DNA of 64,000 nt from Pseudorhodobacter sp. PARRP1. GTDB taxonomy: Bacteria; Pseudomonadota; Alphaproteobacteria; Rhodobacterales; Rhodobacteraceae. The stretch lies in assembly GCA_002256245.1 (NCBI GenBank), contig NKIU01000003.1, forward strand, positions 1-64,000, given 5' to 3'. A program made the position numbers and the translations under genes. Position 1 is the first letter of the stretch. Each line of letters opens with the position of its first letter. The notes under the pieces are model-generated. The model saw only the letters and a program-made list of their open reading frames with translations. It ran no database searches and had not been told where the DNA came from. This document shows positions 1-8,228 of the stretch, one piece after another.

Positions 1-129
1 GCTACAGATCCGGGCCGCAATCCTGAACCGCTTCACAGCTCTCGGAACGCCTGAAACTCAACGCGTGGGATGAGTCCGTCCAAGGGAAGGGGGAACTCGA
101 TTTCAGGCCGAATTGTGCAACAGAGCCCT
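1..129 (+). mobile_element. Right end of an IS5-family insertion sequence (cut by window edge)
   Basis: The first 73 bases encode the C-terminal tail of an IS5-family transposase. About 55 bases later comes a motif that reads GGGCTCTGTTGCACAATTC on the minus strand (about 111-129). This matches the terminal inverted repeat style of IS5-family elements, which start with GG(C/T)TxTGTTGCAC. Sequence beyond position 130 changes abruptly to AT-rich DNA, which places the element boundary there. The other end lies outside the window, so the element cannot be classified further. Confidence 0.7.
2..73 (+). CDS. IS5-family transposase, C-terminal fragment (5' end outside window)
   Basis: Frame 2 reads LQIRAAILNRFTALGTPETQ followed by RVG and a TGA stop. 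This tail resembles the conserved end of IS5-family DDE transposases known from Rhodobacteraceae, of the form IQIRIALMNRFNALGTAE. Only the last 23 residues are inside the window, so catalytic residues cannot be checked. The identification rests on this tail plus the terminal inverted repeat that follows it. Confidence 0.6.
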   Translation, partial: LQIRAAILNRFTALGTPETQRVG

Positions 130-395
130 TTTGGCAGACTAATGTCCCCAAGTTGAGTAACAATTCTGACTACTCCGCCAGAGCTCAAATTACTAATCAT
201 AGCAGCCAATACTAACATAAATAGGCTTGACTTTACTATATTTTTTGTCTGTGCATCTATGAGCAGATGAATTGATTTTCTAAGTTCACCCTCTTTCGCG
301 CCATTTTTTAAGTGTTCTCGTGCAACGCAGTGAAACTCGTGCATAATTTGTTGATACATTGAGCATTTTGTGGTTTTGGGTGAAAGTCCAGTCAT
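33..395 (-). CDS. Small hypothetical protein behind parE, C-terminus replaced by IS sequence
   Basis: I do not recognise this 120-residue product. Its ATG directly follows the parE TAA stop, and a GGAGGAG Shine-Dalgarno inside the parE tail lies 12 bases upstream, so translational coupling to parE is plausible. It has an N-terminal region with Cys and His, then one likely membrane segment (about residues 56-76, SSLFMLVLAAMISNL). The DNA is clearly more AT-rich than its neighbours. From about residue 89 the frame runs into the IS element terminus at 129, so the last ~30 residues are IS-derived and the native C-terminus is lost. It is probably an insertionally truncated gene, and may no longer be functional. 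Confidence 0.4.
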   Translation of the reverse strand: MTGLSPKTTKCSMYQQIMHEFHCVAREHLKNGAKEGELRKSIHLLIDAQTKNIVKSSLFMLVLAAMISNLSSGGVVRIVTQLGDISLPKGLCCTIRPEIEFPLPLDGLIPRVEFQAFREL

Positions 396-2351
396 TTAAA
401 CATCCAACTCCTCCACAAACCGCGCGTTCTCCTGAATATACTGGAACCGCAATTCCGGCTTCTTGCCCATCAGACGCTCCACCAGATCACCGGTTTCGCC
501 CGGTGCGTCCTCGTCGATGCTGACGCGGATCAGTTTGCGGGTGGCCGGGTTCATGGTGGTGTCTTTCAGGTCTTTGGCGTCCATCTCGCCCAAGCCCTTG
601 AAGCGTTGCACGTCGATTTTTCCCTTACCGCCCAGGCCTTTGGCCAGCCAAAGCTCTTTCTCGGCGTCGTCGGCCACATACATCCGGCGCGCGCCTTGGG
701 TCAGGCGATACAGGGGGGGGCAGGCGAGATACAGGTGGCCCTTGTCGATCAGCGGGCGCATTTGGGTGAAGAAAAAGGTCATCAGCAGGCTTGCGATATG
801 CGCGCCGTCCACATCAGCGTCGGTCATGATGACGATTTTATCGTAGCGCAGGTCATCGACCTTGAAGCGGGTGCCCATTTGCACGCCCAAAGCCTCGCAT
901 ATATCGCGGATTTCCGAGTTGTCGTTAAGTTTGCCGGAAGCAGCCCCCAGCACGTTGAGGATTTTACCCTTGAGCGGCATGATGGCTTGGGTTTCACGGT
1001 CGCGCGCGCCCTTGGCCGAGCCGCCCGCCGAGTCACCCTCCACGATGAACAATTCGGTATTGTCGCGGGTTTTGGAGGAACAATCGGTCAGTTTACCCGG
1101 CAGGCGCAGCTTTTTGGTGGCGGTCTTGCGCTGGGTTTCTTTCTCTTGCTTGCGTTTCAGGCGTTCTTCGGCCCGCAATACAAGAAAGTCGAGAATTGCG
1201 CCTGCAGATTTGGAATCCGACACCAGCCAGTTATCGAAATGGTCGCGCACGGCGCCTTCGACATAGCGGGCGGCCTCTTCTGTGGCGAGGCGGTCTTTGG
1301 TTTGGCCGACGAATTGCGGCTCGCGGATAAACACCGATATTAAGGCGCAGCCACCGGTGAGCATGTCGTCGCGGGTGATCAATTCGGCTTTGCGGTTTTT
1401 AACGAGGTCGCCGTAGGCGCGGATGCCTTTCAGGATCGCGCTCCAGAACCCGAATTCGTGGGTGCCACCTTCGGGGGTGGGGACGGTGTTGGTGTAGGAT
1501 TGGATGAAGCCGTCGCGCACGGGCGACCAGTTGATCGCCCATTCGACCGAGCCGGGGACCTGGTATTTTTCCTGGAAGCTGACTTTGCCCGCAAAGGGGC
1601 GGTCGGCGTAGGTGGTTGTTTTCTCTAGCGTATCGGACAAATAGTCAGCGAGGCCGCCGGGGAAGTGGAAGGTGGCCTCCATCGGCGTGTCGCCGTCGGG
1701 GATGGCGGATTTCCAGCGGATCTCAACCCCGGAGAACAGGTAGGCTTTCGAGCGGACCATGCGCAGGAGGCGCGAGGGGCGGAAGTGGTGCGAGCCGAAA
1801 ATCTGCGCGTCGGGGTGGAAGGTAACGGAGGTGCCGCGGCGGTTGGGGGCGGCGCCGATTTTGGCGATCGGGCCCATGGGTTTGCCGCGCGAGAAGGATT
1901 GCGCGTAGAGTTCCTTGTTTTTGGCGACCTCGACATAGAGATGATCCGACAGGGCGTTGACCACCGAGGAGCCGACGCCGTGCAGGCCGCCCGAGGTCTC
2001 ATAGGCTTTGCCGTTGAATTTGCCGCCGGAGTGCAGCGTGCAGAGGATGACTTCCAGCGCGGATTTGTCGGGGAATTTCGGGTGCGGATCAATCGGGATG
2101 CCGCGGCCATTGTCGCGCACGGTAAGGCTGCCGTCGGCGTGGAGTTCGATCTCGATCCGGTTGGCGTGGCCTGCGACGGCTTCGTCCATCGAGTTGTCGA
2201 TGATCTCGGCGGCGAGGTGGTGGTAGGCGCGTTCGTCAATGCCGCCGATATACATGCCGGGGCGCAGGCGGACGGCTTCGAGCGGTTCCAGCACCTCGAT
2301 CGAGGAGGCGTTGTAATCGTCGGACGCGCCGGAGAGGAGGTCGGGGGCCAT
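396..2351 (-). CDS. parE: DNA topoisomerase IV subunit B
   Basis: ParE is the ATPase subunit of topoisomerase IV, which with ParC decatenates replicated chromosomes. The 651-residue product has the GHKL ATPase motifs (EIIDNSMDEA, DNGRGIP, GLHGVG), the transducer domain, and the TOPRIM centre with FIVEGDSAGG and DADVDGAHI. It ends with the family's RFVEELDV tail. The frame is open for another ~120 codons upstream, but that part is low-complexity His/Arg/Pro sequence antisense to the divergent epimerase gene. I therefore start at MAPDLLSGASDDYNASSIEV, which fits the usual length. Its ParC partner is not in the window. Confidence 0.96.
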   Translation of the reverse strand: MAPDLLSGASDDYNASSIEVLEPLEAVRLRPGMYIGGIDERAYHHLAAEIIDNSMDEAVAGHANRIEIELHADGSLTVRDNGRGIPIDPHPKFPDKSALEVILCTLHSGGKFNGKAYETSGGLHGVGSSVVNALSDHLYVEVAKNKELYAQSFSRGKPMGPIAKIGAAPNRRGTSVTFHPDAQIFGSHHFRPSRLLRMVRSKAYLFSGVEIRWKSAIPDGDTPMEATFHFPGGLADYLSDTLEKTTTYADRPFAGKVSFQEKYQVPGSVEWAINWSPVRDGFIQSYTNTVPTPEGGTHEFGFWSAILKGIRAYGDLVKNRKAELITRDDMLTGGCALISVFIREPQFVGQTKDRLATEEAARYVEGAVRDHFDNWLVSDSKSAGAILDFLVLRAEERLKRKQEKETQRKTATKKLRLPGKLTDCSSKTRDNTELFIVEGDSAGGSAKGARDRETQAIMPLKGKILNVLGAASGKLNDNSEIRDICEALGVQMGTRFKVDDLRYDKIVIMTDADVDGAHIASLLMTFFFTQMRPLIDKGHLYLACPPLYRLTQGARRMYVADDAEKELWLAKGLGGKGKIDVQRFKGLGEMDAKDLKDTTMNPATRKLIRVSIDEDAPGETGDLVERLMGKKPELRFQYIQENARFVEELDV

Positions 2352-2483
2352 GGATGCTCGATTCTTGTTATGCGGCTTTGGAAGGGGATTATCACAGAAA
2401 CCGGGCGGGGGGCGCAAGATGTTGGGGTGTTGCTGTGGCGGGATACGGAGGCTAGGCTTGCGCGAAATATCAAGGAGAGCGTG

Positions 2484-3380
2484 ATGCGGGTGCTGTTTAC
2501 GGGTGGAGCGGGCAAGGCGGGGCGGCATGTGGTGGCGTATCTGGCGGCGGCGGGGCACAAGGTGCTGAACGTCGATCGGGTGGCGTTGCGGCATCCGGGC
2601 GTGGCGGATGTGCTGGCGGATATCACCGACGCAGGGCAAATGTTCAGCGTGATGGCCGCGCATATGGATGGGGCGGAGTTGGATGCGGGGGCCGCGCCGC
2701 GGTTTGACGCGGTGGTGCATTTTGCCGCCGTGCCCGCGCTGATGCTACAGGCCGAGAACGAGACTTACCGCGTCAATGTGATGGGCACGTATAATGTGCT
2801 GGAGGCGGCGTGTAAGCTGGGCATTCCGAAGGTGATTATTGCCAGTTCCGAGACGACCTATGGCCTTTGCTTTTCCAACGGCACTGTGGACCCCAAGGTT
2901 TTGCCGCTGGAGGAGGATTACGACATTGATCCGATGGACAGCTACGGCATGTCAAAGAAGGTCAATGAGGCCACGGCGCGGAGTTTTCAGCGGCGGTTTG
3001 GCAATGATATCTATGCGCTGCGCATCGGCAATGTGATCGAGCCGCAAGAGTATAAGACGCGGTTTCCCGAGTTTTTTGTCGATCCGGGGCAGCGGCGGCG
3101 GATTACGTTCAGCTATATCGACGCGCGCGATCTGGGGCAGATTGTCGATCTGGCGTTGAAGAAGGATGGGCTTGGGTTTCAGGTGTTCAATGCCTGCAAC
3201 AACACCAATTCGGTGTGCCAGAGCAATCAGGAATTGCTGGCGCGGTTCTTCCCGAAGGTGCCGTTAAGCCGCCCGGTTGGCGCGCATGAGAGCTTGCTGT
3301 CGAACCGCAAAGTGCGCGAGGTTCTGGGGTTCAAGGAGCAGCACAACTGGCGTAATTATGTGGATGATCCGACGGTGTGA
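2484..3380 (+). CDS. NAD-dependent epimerase/dehydratase (extended SDR)
   Basis: This 298-residue protein has an N-terminal Rossmann motif, LFTGGAGKAGRHV (residues 4-16), and the extended-SDR catalytic pattern of a Ser-Ser segment (IIASSETTYG) and YGMSKK. These are features of sugar-nucleotide epimerases and dehydratases. The middle motif RIGNVIEP and a C-terminal EVLGF region also fit the family. The start is the ATG at 2484 with AGGAGAG eight bases upstream; the open frame before it is antisense to parE. The gene is divergent from parE across about 130 bases. Its substrate cannot be told from sequence. The stop codon lies inside the first copy of a 34-bp direct repeat. Confidence 0.85.
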   Translation: MRVLFTGGAGKAGRHVVAYLAAAGHKVLNVDRVALRHPGVADVLADITDAGQMFSVMAAHMDGAELDAGAAPRFDAVVHFAAVPALMLQAENETYRVNVMGTYNVLEAACKLGIPKVIIASSETTYGLCFSNGTVDPKVLPLEEDYDIDPMDSYGMSKKVNEATARSFQRRFGNDIYALRIGNVIEPQEYKTRFPEFFVDPGQRRRITFSYIDARDLGQIVDLALKKDGLGFQVFNACNNTNSVCQSNQELLARFFPKVPLSRPVGAHESLLSNRKVREVLGFKEQHNWRNYVDDPTV

Positions 3381-3407
3381 GGCTGGCGATGGGTGCGTGA
3401 GATCACG
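3374..3407. repeat. 34-bp direct repeat, left copy
   Basis: The 34 bases at 3374-3407 recur without mismatch at 4306-4339. The left copy includes the epimerase stop codon and the left half of a REP-like palindrome whose right half is missing here. The two copies bracket a 932-base unit containing one AT-rich gene. Confidence 0.9.
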
Positions 3408-3459
3408 AGAGCCAGATCATATCGAGATTAAAGGCCCACAAGAGGCGAACTTCGCAACC

Positions 3460-4191
3460 CTATTGCGGGCTGTCGGAGTAAGCCAGTTGTTCTGCTTGTT
3501 GATTGATGCGTTGGTTGCGCGCTTCAACGAAGGTTGTCATGCGATCACGATACAAGAGATAGTCAGCGACGTTAGAAGGCAAAGGAGAGCAATCAAAGCT
3601 ATAGAAAGGAAGGAGAAATTTGATTGACGAGTAGTCTTCCGAAGCTAAGTCTTGCAACAGGAAAAAATCAACATATCCCTGAAAGTTAGTGAACAGCGCA
3701 AAAAAATCAGCGTATCGTCCGAGGATAGCAGAAAGTGGGCTTTCTTCATTCAGATAGTGTCGCCTAATGCACTCCAGTGTCAGGTCAAAACGATCTCGGA
3801 TTCTGCTATTCAAGCCGCGCCCTGCATTAATTGTCAGCTTCCCTTCAATTTTTCGCGCGGGGAACACGATATAGGCACCGACGGTGCTGCAAGTTGCAAA
3901 GAACTTGTCCAAATCAGCAGCAGATACTTGCGCAATTATTGCACCCATCGCCCTGACGTATCTATAGGTATGCCCAAGTGAGTCGCTAGACAGAGCAAAC
4001 TCTCCAAGTTGGGATTGATGATATAAATAATCACCGGGTTTTTTATCTGAGAGATCAAATCTTTTACCGCTAGGCAGCGGTTTGCTCCAAAGTATCTTAT
4101 GATAACGGCGAAGTGTTGCGCTGTATATGTCTGGGTCGCGTCCCCGAGCATCAGAATAAACGTCAAATGTAGTATCTATTTCAAGCCTCAT
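3460..4191 (-). CDS. Hypothetical protein, DUF6994-like, in a repeat-bracketed insertion
   Basis: The 243-residue product starts with RLEIDTTFDVYSDARGRDPD and continues with SATLRRYHKILWSKPLPSG. This pattern matches what I recall as the DUF6994 family, of unknown function; that assignment is from memory. No signal peptide, membrane segment or catalytic motif is visible. The sequence is rich in aromatic residues and the DNA is markedly AT-richer than its neighbours. The gene lies between epimerase and map inside a 932-base segment bounded by 34-bp direct repeats, which suggests horizontal acquisition as a single-gene cargo. Confidence 0.65.
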   Translation of the reverse strand: MRLEIDTTFDVYSDARGRDPDIYSATLRRYHKILWSKPLPSGKRFDLSDKKPGDYLYHQSQLGEFALSSDSLGHTYRYVRAMGAIIAQVSAADLDKFFATCSTVGAYIVFPARKIEGKLTINAGRGLNSRIRDRFDLTLECIRRHYLNEESPLSAILGRYADFFALFTNFQGYVDFFLLQDLASEDYSSIKFLLPFYSFDCSPLPSNVADYLLYRDRMTTFVEARNQRINQQAEQLAYSDSPQ

Positions 4192-4280
4192 GCGACAATT
4201 TCCCTTTAGACAAATTTTGTATGAGCAGATGGTCTTTTATATTTTTATGCTGAGGTTGTAGCAATCAGCCATGTCCGAGA

Positions 4281-4302
4281 TCAAGACGCTTTAGCGCTGC
4301 CG
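4281..4302. repeat. REP-like small palindrome, copy 1
   Basis: The segment TCAAGACGCTTTAGCGCTGC recurs as TCAAGGCGCTTTAGCGCCGC at 5168-5189, and both keep a short GCGCTTTAGCGC-type hairpin. The difference between copies falls in the stem region. This copy is at the right end of the AT-rich insertion. Confidence 0.55.
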
Positions 4303-4305
4303 TGT

Positions 4306-4339
4306 GGTGTGAGGCTGGCGATGGGTGCGTGAGATCACG
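4306..4339. repeat. 34-bp direct repeat, right copy
   Basis: Exact second copy of the repeat at 3374-3407. Here the embedded palindrome is complete, continuing into CACCCTAC, so this copy probably retains the original junction and the left copy is the duplicated one. Confidence 0.9.
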
Positions 4340-4343
4340 CACC
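4324..4343. repeat. REP-like palindrome GGTGCGTGA-GA-TCACGCACC, copy 1
   Basis: A 9-bp perfect stem with a 2-base centre, followed by CTAC. A second copy at 5338-5357 has a C-G pair where this one has A-T at the inner stem position, which is a compensatory change. It lies between the convergent ends of the epimerase region and map and may act as a bidirectional transcript end. Confidence 0.6.
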
Positions 4344-4348
4344 CTACA

Positions 4349-5098
4349 TCAACCCGGAAGGGTCACGATGATCGGGCCGCGGGTGGTGGCGACGATGGTG
4401 TGTTCGTATTGCACGACGGGGGCTTGGGGTTTGGCGTAAAGCGTCCAGTCGTCGCCCACGTGGGTGTCGGCCCAGCGTGCGCCGCGTGACAGGAAGGGTT
4501 CAACCGTCAGCACAAGGCCTGCGTGGATGCGGCGTTTGTCGCGGTTGGGCCAGGTGGCGACTTCCTCGGGGTATTCGTGCAGCGCGCGGCCGACCCCGTG
4601 GCTGGCAAGGTTGCGGATCAGGGTATAGCCGCGCTGGCTTGCGAATTTTCCGATAGCGTTGCCGACATCGGCCAAGGGTTTGTCGGGGCTGACTGCGGCG
4701 ATGCCGATCTGCATGGCGCGTTTGCCGTCGCGGCAGAGTTGATCCAGCGCCGGGGTGACTTCGGCGAGTTGGAAGCTGGCCCCGGTGTCGGCGTAGTAGC
4801 CGTTCTTGCTGGCAGAGACGTCGATGTTCACCAGATCGCCCTTGGCCAGCACGCGCGGGCCGGGGATGCCGTGGGCGATTTGCTCGTTCACGCTGATGCA
4901 GGTGGCACCGGGGAAATTGTAGGCGGATTGCGGGGCCGAGGTGGCACCTTCGCGGGCGAGATATGCGCGGCCGATATCGTCAAGTTCGCGCGTGGTCATG
5001 CCGGGTTCCATCGCGCGGGCCATCGCCTGCAGGGTGTTGGCGACGATGCGGCCGATGGTTTTCAGGCCGTCGAGTTCGTCTTGCTGGGTGATGGTCAT
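4349..5098 (-). CDS. map: Methionine aminopeptidase, type I
   Basis: This enzyme removes the initiator methionine from nascent proteins using a dinuclear metal centre. The 249-residue product has the expected ligands in order: NIDVS and ADTGASF (two Asp), ASHGVGR (His), TVEPF (Glu) and QYEHTI (Glu). Type I architecture is shown by the compact pita-bread domain without the type II insert. I start at MTITQQDELDG. An in-frame ATG 14 codons upstream adds a proline-rich stretch not typical of the family. A GST gene lies behind it on the other side of a ~200-base intergenic region with two REP-like palindromes. Confidence 0.95.
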   Translation of the reverse strand: MTITQQDELDGLKTIGRIVANTLQAMARAMEPGMTTRELDDIGRAYLAREGATSAPQSAYNFPGATCISVNEQIAHGIPGPRVLAKGDLVNIDVSASKNGYYADTGASFQLAEVTPALDQLCRDGKRAMQIGIAAVSPDKPLADVGNAIGKFASQRGYTLIRNLASHGVGRALHEYPEEVATWPNRDKRRIHAGLVLTVEPFLSRGARWADTHVGDDWTLYAKPQAPVVQYEHTIVATTRGPIIVTLPG

Positions 5099-5167
5099 GT
5101 GGCGGGCTCCGGGGGTGGGCAGGGCGATTGGATTTTTCAACGGTTCAATGCTGTTTCCCGCCCGGAA

Positions 5168-5189
5168 TCAAGGCGCTTTAGCGCCGCCG
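5168..5189. repeat. REP-like small palindrome, copy 2
   Basis: Relative of the 4281-4302 element, in the map upstream region. It is followed by a second GC-rich inverted stretch (GCGCCCG...CGGGCGC) at about 5195-5222. Confidence 0.5.
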
Positions 5190-5337
5190 GGCAGCGCCCG
5201 TCCGCCCCCTCGGGCGGGCGCTTTGGGCTGTGCCGCTTAGAACTTCTGGGGGATTTGTTGAGGCATAAAGTGCCTAGAATTTCCGTTTCAGCGCCAGCCC
5301 GGCGGACCGGCGCCGCCCTGTGTTGGGCTTGGGAATA

Positions 5338-5357
5338 GGTGCGTGCGAGCACGCACC
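5338..5357. repeat. REP-like palindrome GGTGCGTGC-GA-GCACGCACC, copy 2
   Basis: A perfect 9-bp stem just beyond the GST stop codon on the minus strand. It may form the 3' end of the GST transcript. It differs from the 4324 copy by a compensatory stem pair. Confidence 0.6.
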
Positions 5358-5364
5358 CTACGGG

Positions 5365-6027
5365 TTACGCGGGTTCTGCCGCGCGGGCGTCCCACATCGT
5401 CTTGAAAGCGGGGCGGGATTGGCAGCGGTCTAGCCATGCTTTCACGGCTGGAAACTCGGCCAGCAGCGTGGGGTGGCTTTGCGCATAGCGGACGACTTCG
5501 GCGACGTTGATGTCGGCGGCGGTGAAGCGGTCGCCCACCAGCCACTCATGGCCTGCCAGATGCGCTTGCAGGCGGGCAAGCGGGCGGCGCAGTTTCTCGG
5601 CATTGACCGCGATGCTGGCTTGGCCCTCGGCGGTTTTATCGCCGCCATCACCGATGATATAGAGGATTTCCAGCGCCGGGGTTTCGACCGAGGTTGCGGC
5701 GAACAGCGACCATTGCTCCATCAATGCGGTTTCGGCGTGGTTTTGTGGCCCCAGAATGCCGCCATGGCAGCGCGCGATGTGCAGGGTGATCGCAAGGCTT
5801 TCGGTCAGCACCAGACCGTCTTCGGTATAGGCCGGGATCTGGCCTTGCGGGTTCACCGCCAGAAAGCTGGGCGTGGTGGTGTTCAGCGGCGCATCGGCGG
5901 CGGTTGGGTCGGTTTTCAGCCGGTAGGCCTGTATCACCGGCACATGGGTGAAGGTCATCCCCAACTCGGTCAGCAACCAGAGCGGGCGCGAGGCGCGCGA
6001 GCGGTAAACTCCGTATAGCGTGATCAT
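5365..6027 (-). CDS. Glutathione S-transferase family protein
   Basis: The 220-residue product has an N-terminal thioredoxin-like GST domain with SRASRPLWLLTELG, where a Ser/Arg near residue 9 is the likely glutathione-activating position. The GSH-binding segments GQIPAY and TESLAI follow. The C-terminal all-alpha domain contains VGDRFTAADINVAEV, the N-capping box and Asp typical of GSTs. The start MITLYGVYRS was chosen over an upstream ATG because the extra 28 residues are low-complexity. It probably detoxifies electrophiles in the cytoplasm; the substrate is unknown. Confidence 0.9.
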   Translation of the reverse strand: MITLYGVYRSRASRPLWLLTELGMTFTHVPVIQAYRLKTDPTAADAPLNTTTPSFLAVNPQGQIPAYTEDGLVLTESLAITLHIARCHGGILGPQNHAETALMEQWSLFAATSVETPALEILYIIGDGGDKTAEGQASIAVNAEKLRRPLARLQAHLAGHEWLVGDRFTAADINVAEVVRYAQSHPTLLAEFPAVKAWLDRCQSRPAFKTMWDARAAEPA

Positions 6028-6193
6028 GGCAGGCTCCTGTCGCGGCGATTTCGCAGCATTCTTAGGCAAAGATCGCGGCGGCGGAAAGGGGCGGCGGGGG
6101 CTTGTCCGCAAATCGGAAGATTAACGGTGTTTGCTGCGCTGCGGCGACAGGATTTTACTTGCCGTAACGGCAGGCTTGCGCCACCAACGTGAC

Positions 6194-7951
6194 ATGCCAG
6201 AGCCGAAGTCCCCAGCTGACGCCGCGCAGGCCCCTTCGCGCGAGGATAGAGCCGAGATCGTGGATCGGCTCTACGAGGTTGCGCTTGACCCGATCCGGCT
6301 GGAAGATCTGGTCGATGTCTGGGAGGGGCGGATTGCGCCGCTGCGCAGCGGGCCGGGCGATGATCCGGTGCAGTTGGAGGACCCCGAGATTGAGGCGCAT
6401 ATGGCGCGGGCCTCGGTGTTCCTTGATCGGTTTGAGGCCACGCGGGATGATGGCGGCTATCGCTCGGTTCTGGAGGATATTCCGCGTTCGGCGGCGTTCC
6501 TGAGTGATGGTGGTGCGGTGCTGGCGGGGTATAACCGGCCTGCGGCGGTGGCGTTCGGGCTGAAAGAGGGCGCGCGGCTAAGTGATCTGCCGTTTGAGGT
6601 CGAGGATATCGACCTGCTTCGCAGCGTGATCGCCAAGGTTGCGGCGGGCAAGGCGGAAAAGGTGATCACGTTGCGGATGCGGTCCAACCGCACCGGCAGC
6701 CCGGTGATCGTGCGGGTGGGGCCGGTGGAAAGCCCGGCGCCCAAGCCGCTGGCCTTGGTGATGTCCACCGAACTTGTGTGGCCCGAGGGATTTGAGGATA
6801 CCGTGCAAGAGGCGTTTGGCCTGACGGCGGCAGAGGTCGAGATCGTACGGGGCATCACGCTTGGCCTGCCGGTGAAGGACATCGCCGAAGCGCGGGGAAG
6901 ATCGGCTGAAACTGTGCGCACGCAGGTGCGGTCCATTCTGGCGAAGACCGAAACGCACAGCCAATCGGAGCTGGTGCGGGTGGTGCTGGGGCTGATGGAT
7001 GTGGCGGTGTTGCCGTCCGAGGGCGCGGTGGCGGTGGCGAAGGCGGGCACGCTGGAGGCGCTGTCGTTTCAGCAGATGCAGGGCCCGGATGGTCGCCGGC
7101 TGGAATGGATCGAGTTTGGCCAGCCTTCCGGCGCGCCTTGCGTGTTCATGCATCTGGACTACGGCCTGATCCGCTGGCCTGCAAGCGCCGAGCGCGCGGC
7201 GCTGCGGCGGGGGATCAGGGTGATCGTGCCGGTGCGTGCGGGTTACGGGCGCACCGAGTTGCATCGCAAGGGCGTCGGCCACCTTGAGGGCGTGACGGCG
7301 GATTACATCGCGGTGCTGGAGCATCTGGGCGTGCGGCGCGCGGCGGTGATCGCCTTGGGCGCGGATTTGCGCTTCGCCATGAGCCTGAGCCTTGAGCGGC
7401 CCGAGATGGTGACGGGCATTCTGGGCTGTTCGTGTCAGTTGCCGCTGCGCACGCCCGCGCAATACGAGCGGATGGACAAATGGCAGCGCTTCATCCTTGC
7501 CAATGCGCGCTATGCCCCGAAAATTCTGCCGTTTCTGGTCAAAGCCGGGTTTTCCTTGGCGCGGCGTCTGGGCAAGGAGAAGTTCTTTGCACAGGTCAAT
7601 GGCGGCTCTCCTGCCGATATGGAGGCGTTTGCCGACCCCGAAATCCGCGAGGCGATGCTGGCCGGATCAGAGGTGTGCATGGGCGAGCGGGTGCTGGCCG
7701 CCGAGGCGTTCACCCGCGAATGTATCGGGTCGGAAAAGGATTGGTCGCATCTGGTCAAGCGGGTGCAGGTGCCGGTGGTGCTGTTGCAGGGAGATCAAGA
7801 CCCGCAGACCCCGGTGCTGACCATCCGCGAGTTGATGGCGGAATACACCCATCTGGATATCCGCTTCATGCCCAACACCGGGCAGTTGCTGTTCTTCAAG
7901 GAATGGCCACAGGTGCTGGAGGTTGTCGAAAGATTTCTGCCGCGGCGGTAG
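6194..7951 (+). CDS. LuxR-type regulator fused to a degenerate alpha/beta-hydrolase domain
   Basis: The 585-residue protein has three parts. Residues ~1-190 include a PAS-like segment. Residues ~200-268 are a LuxR helix-turn-helix (LTAAEVEIVRGITLGLPVKD, then SAETVRTQVRSIL). Residues ~290-585 are an alpha/beta-hydrolase domain. In the hydrolase, the nucleophile elbow expected as GxSxG reads GADLR, so Ser is replaced by Asp391. The catalytic His in the expected GH near the C-terminus is Gln564 (NTGQLL). The acid-loop Asp (GDQDPQTP) is kept. I infer a non-catalytic ligand-sensing domain controlling DNA binding. The start at 6194 gives MPEPKSP; an in-frame upstream start adds 21 unconvincing residues. 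It faces away from the GST gene. Confidence 0.85.
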   Translation: MPEPKSPADAAQAPSREDRAEIVDRLYEVALDPIRLEDLVDVWEGRIAPLRSGPGDDPVQLEDPEIEAHMARASVFLDRFEATRDDGGYRSVLEDIPRSAAFLSDGGAVLAGYNRPAAVAFGLKEGARLSDLPFEVEDIDLLRSVIAKVAAGKAEKVITLRMRSNRTGSPVIVRVGPVESPAPKPLALVMSTELVWPEGFEDTVQEAFGLTAAEVEIVRGITLGLPVKDIAEARGRSAETVRTQVRSILAKTETHSQSELVRVVLGLMDVAVLPSEGAVAVAKAGTLEALSFQQMQGPDGRRLEWIEFGQPSGAPCVFMHLDYGLIRWPASAERAALRRGIRVIVPVRAGYGRTELHRKGVGHLEGVTADYIAVLEHLGVRRAAVIALGADLRFAMSLSLERPEMVTGILGCSCQLPLRTPAQYERMDKWQRFILANARYAPKILPFLVKAGFSLARRLGKEKFFAQVNGGSPADMEAFADPEIREAMLAGSEVCMGERVLAAEAFTRECIGSEKDWSHLVKRVQVPVVLLQGDQDPQTPVLTIRELMAEYTHLDIRFMPNTGQLLFFKEWPQVLEVVERFLPRR

Positions 7952-7957
7952 GATTCT

Positions 7958-8111
7958 TTTGCGGCCTACCGCAATTTGGGTATGCGGGCGGGGGCGGGCC
8001 AAGGCTATGGATAGGCATATTCAAGACGACCTTAGCTGCAACCTTTCAGACAAGACATTTTTCCCCAAGAAGGGCGGCGGCATCTGGGGTGCCGCCGCCT
8101 TTCCTGTTTTT
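7958..8111 (+). ncRNA. Candidate small RNA or 3' element, copy A (upstream of ppk2)
   Basis: This intergenic stretch is related to 9220-9376. Shared blocks include CAATTTGGGTATGCGG, CTGCAACCTTT, TTTTTCCCCAA and a hairpin. The hairpin is a 10-bp stem (8073-8082 with 8090-8099) around TCTGGGG, followed by TTTCCTGTTTTT, so it looks like a Rho-independent terminator. Compared with copy B, one stem pair changes C-G to T-A with both partners altered, which supports a selected RNA structure. Whether it is a separate RNA or only the 3' end of the preceding regulator transcript cannot be told. Confidence 0.5.
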
Positions 8112-8228
8112 GCCGACGTTTTCCCCGCCCGATCGCGCCGCTGAGGCGCTGCGCTGTTTTGATGCGGATCAAAGTGCCGCAGGGTGTTGCGCGCTAGCGT
8201 AATCGGGTGATGGATTGCGGAGGTGTGA

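Noticed and set aside
2352-2720. Extra 123 codons upstream of the parE start
   Set aside because: Antisense to the epimerase gene, no homology to ParE N-termini, and the chosen start gives the family's usual length.
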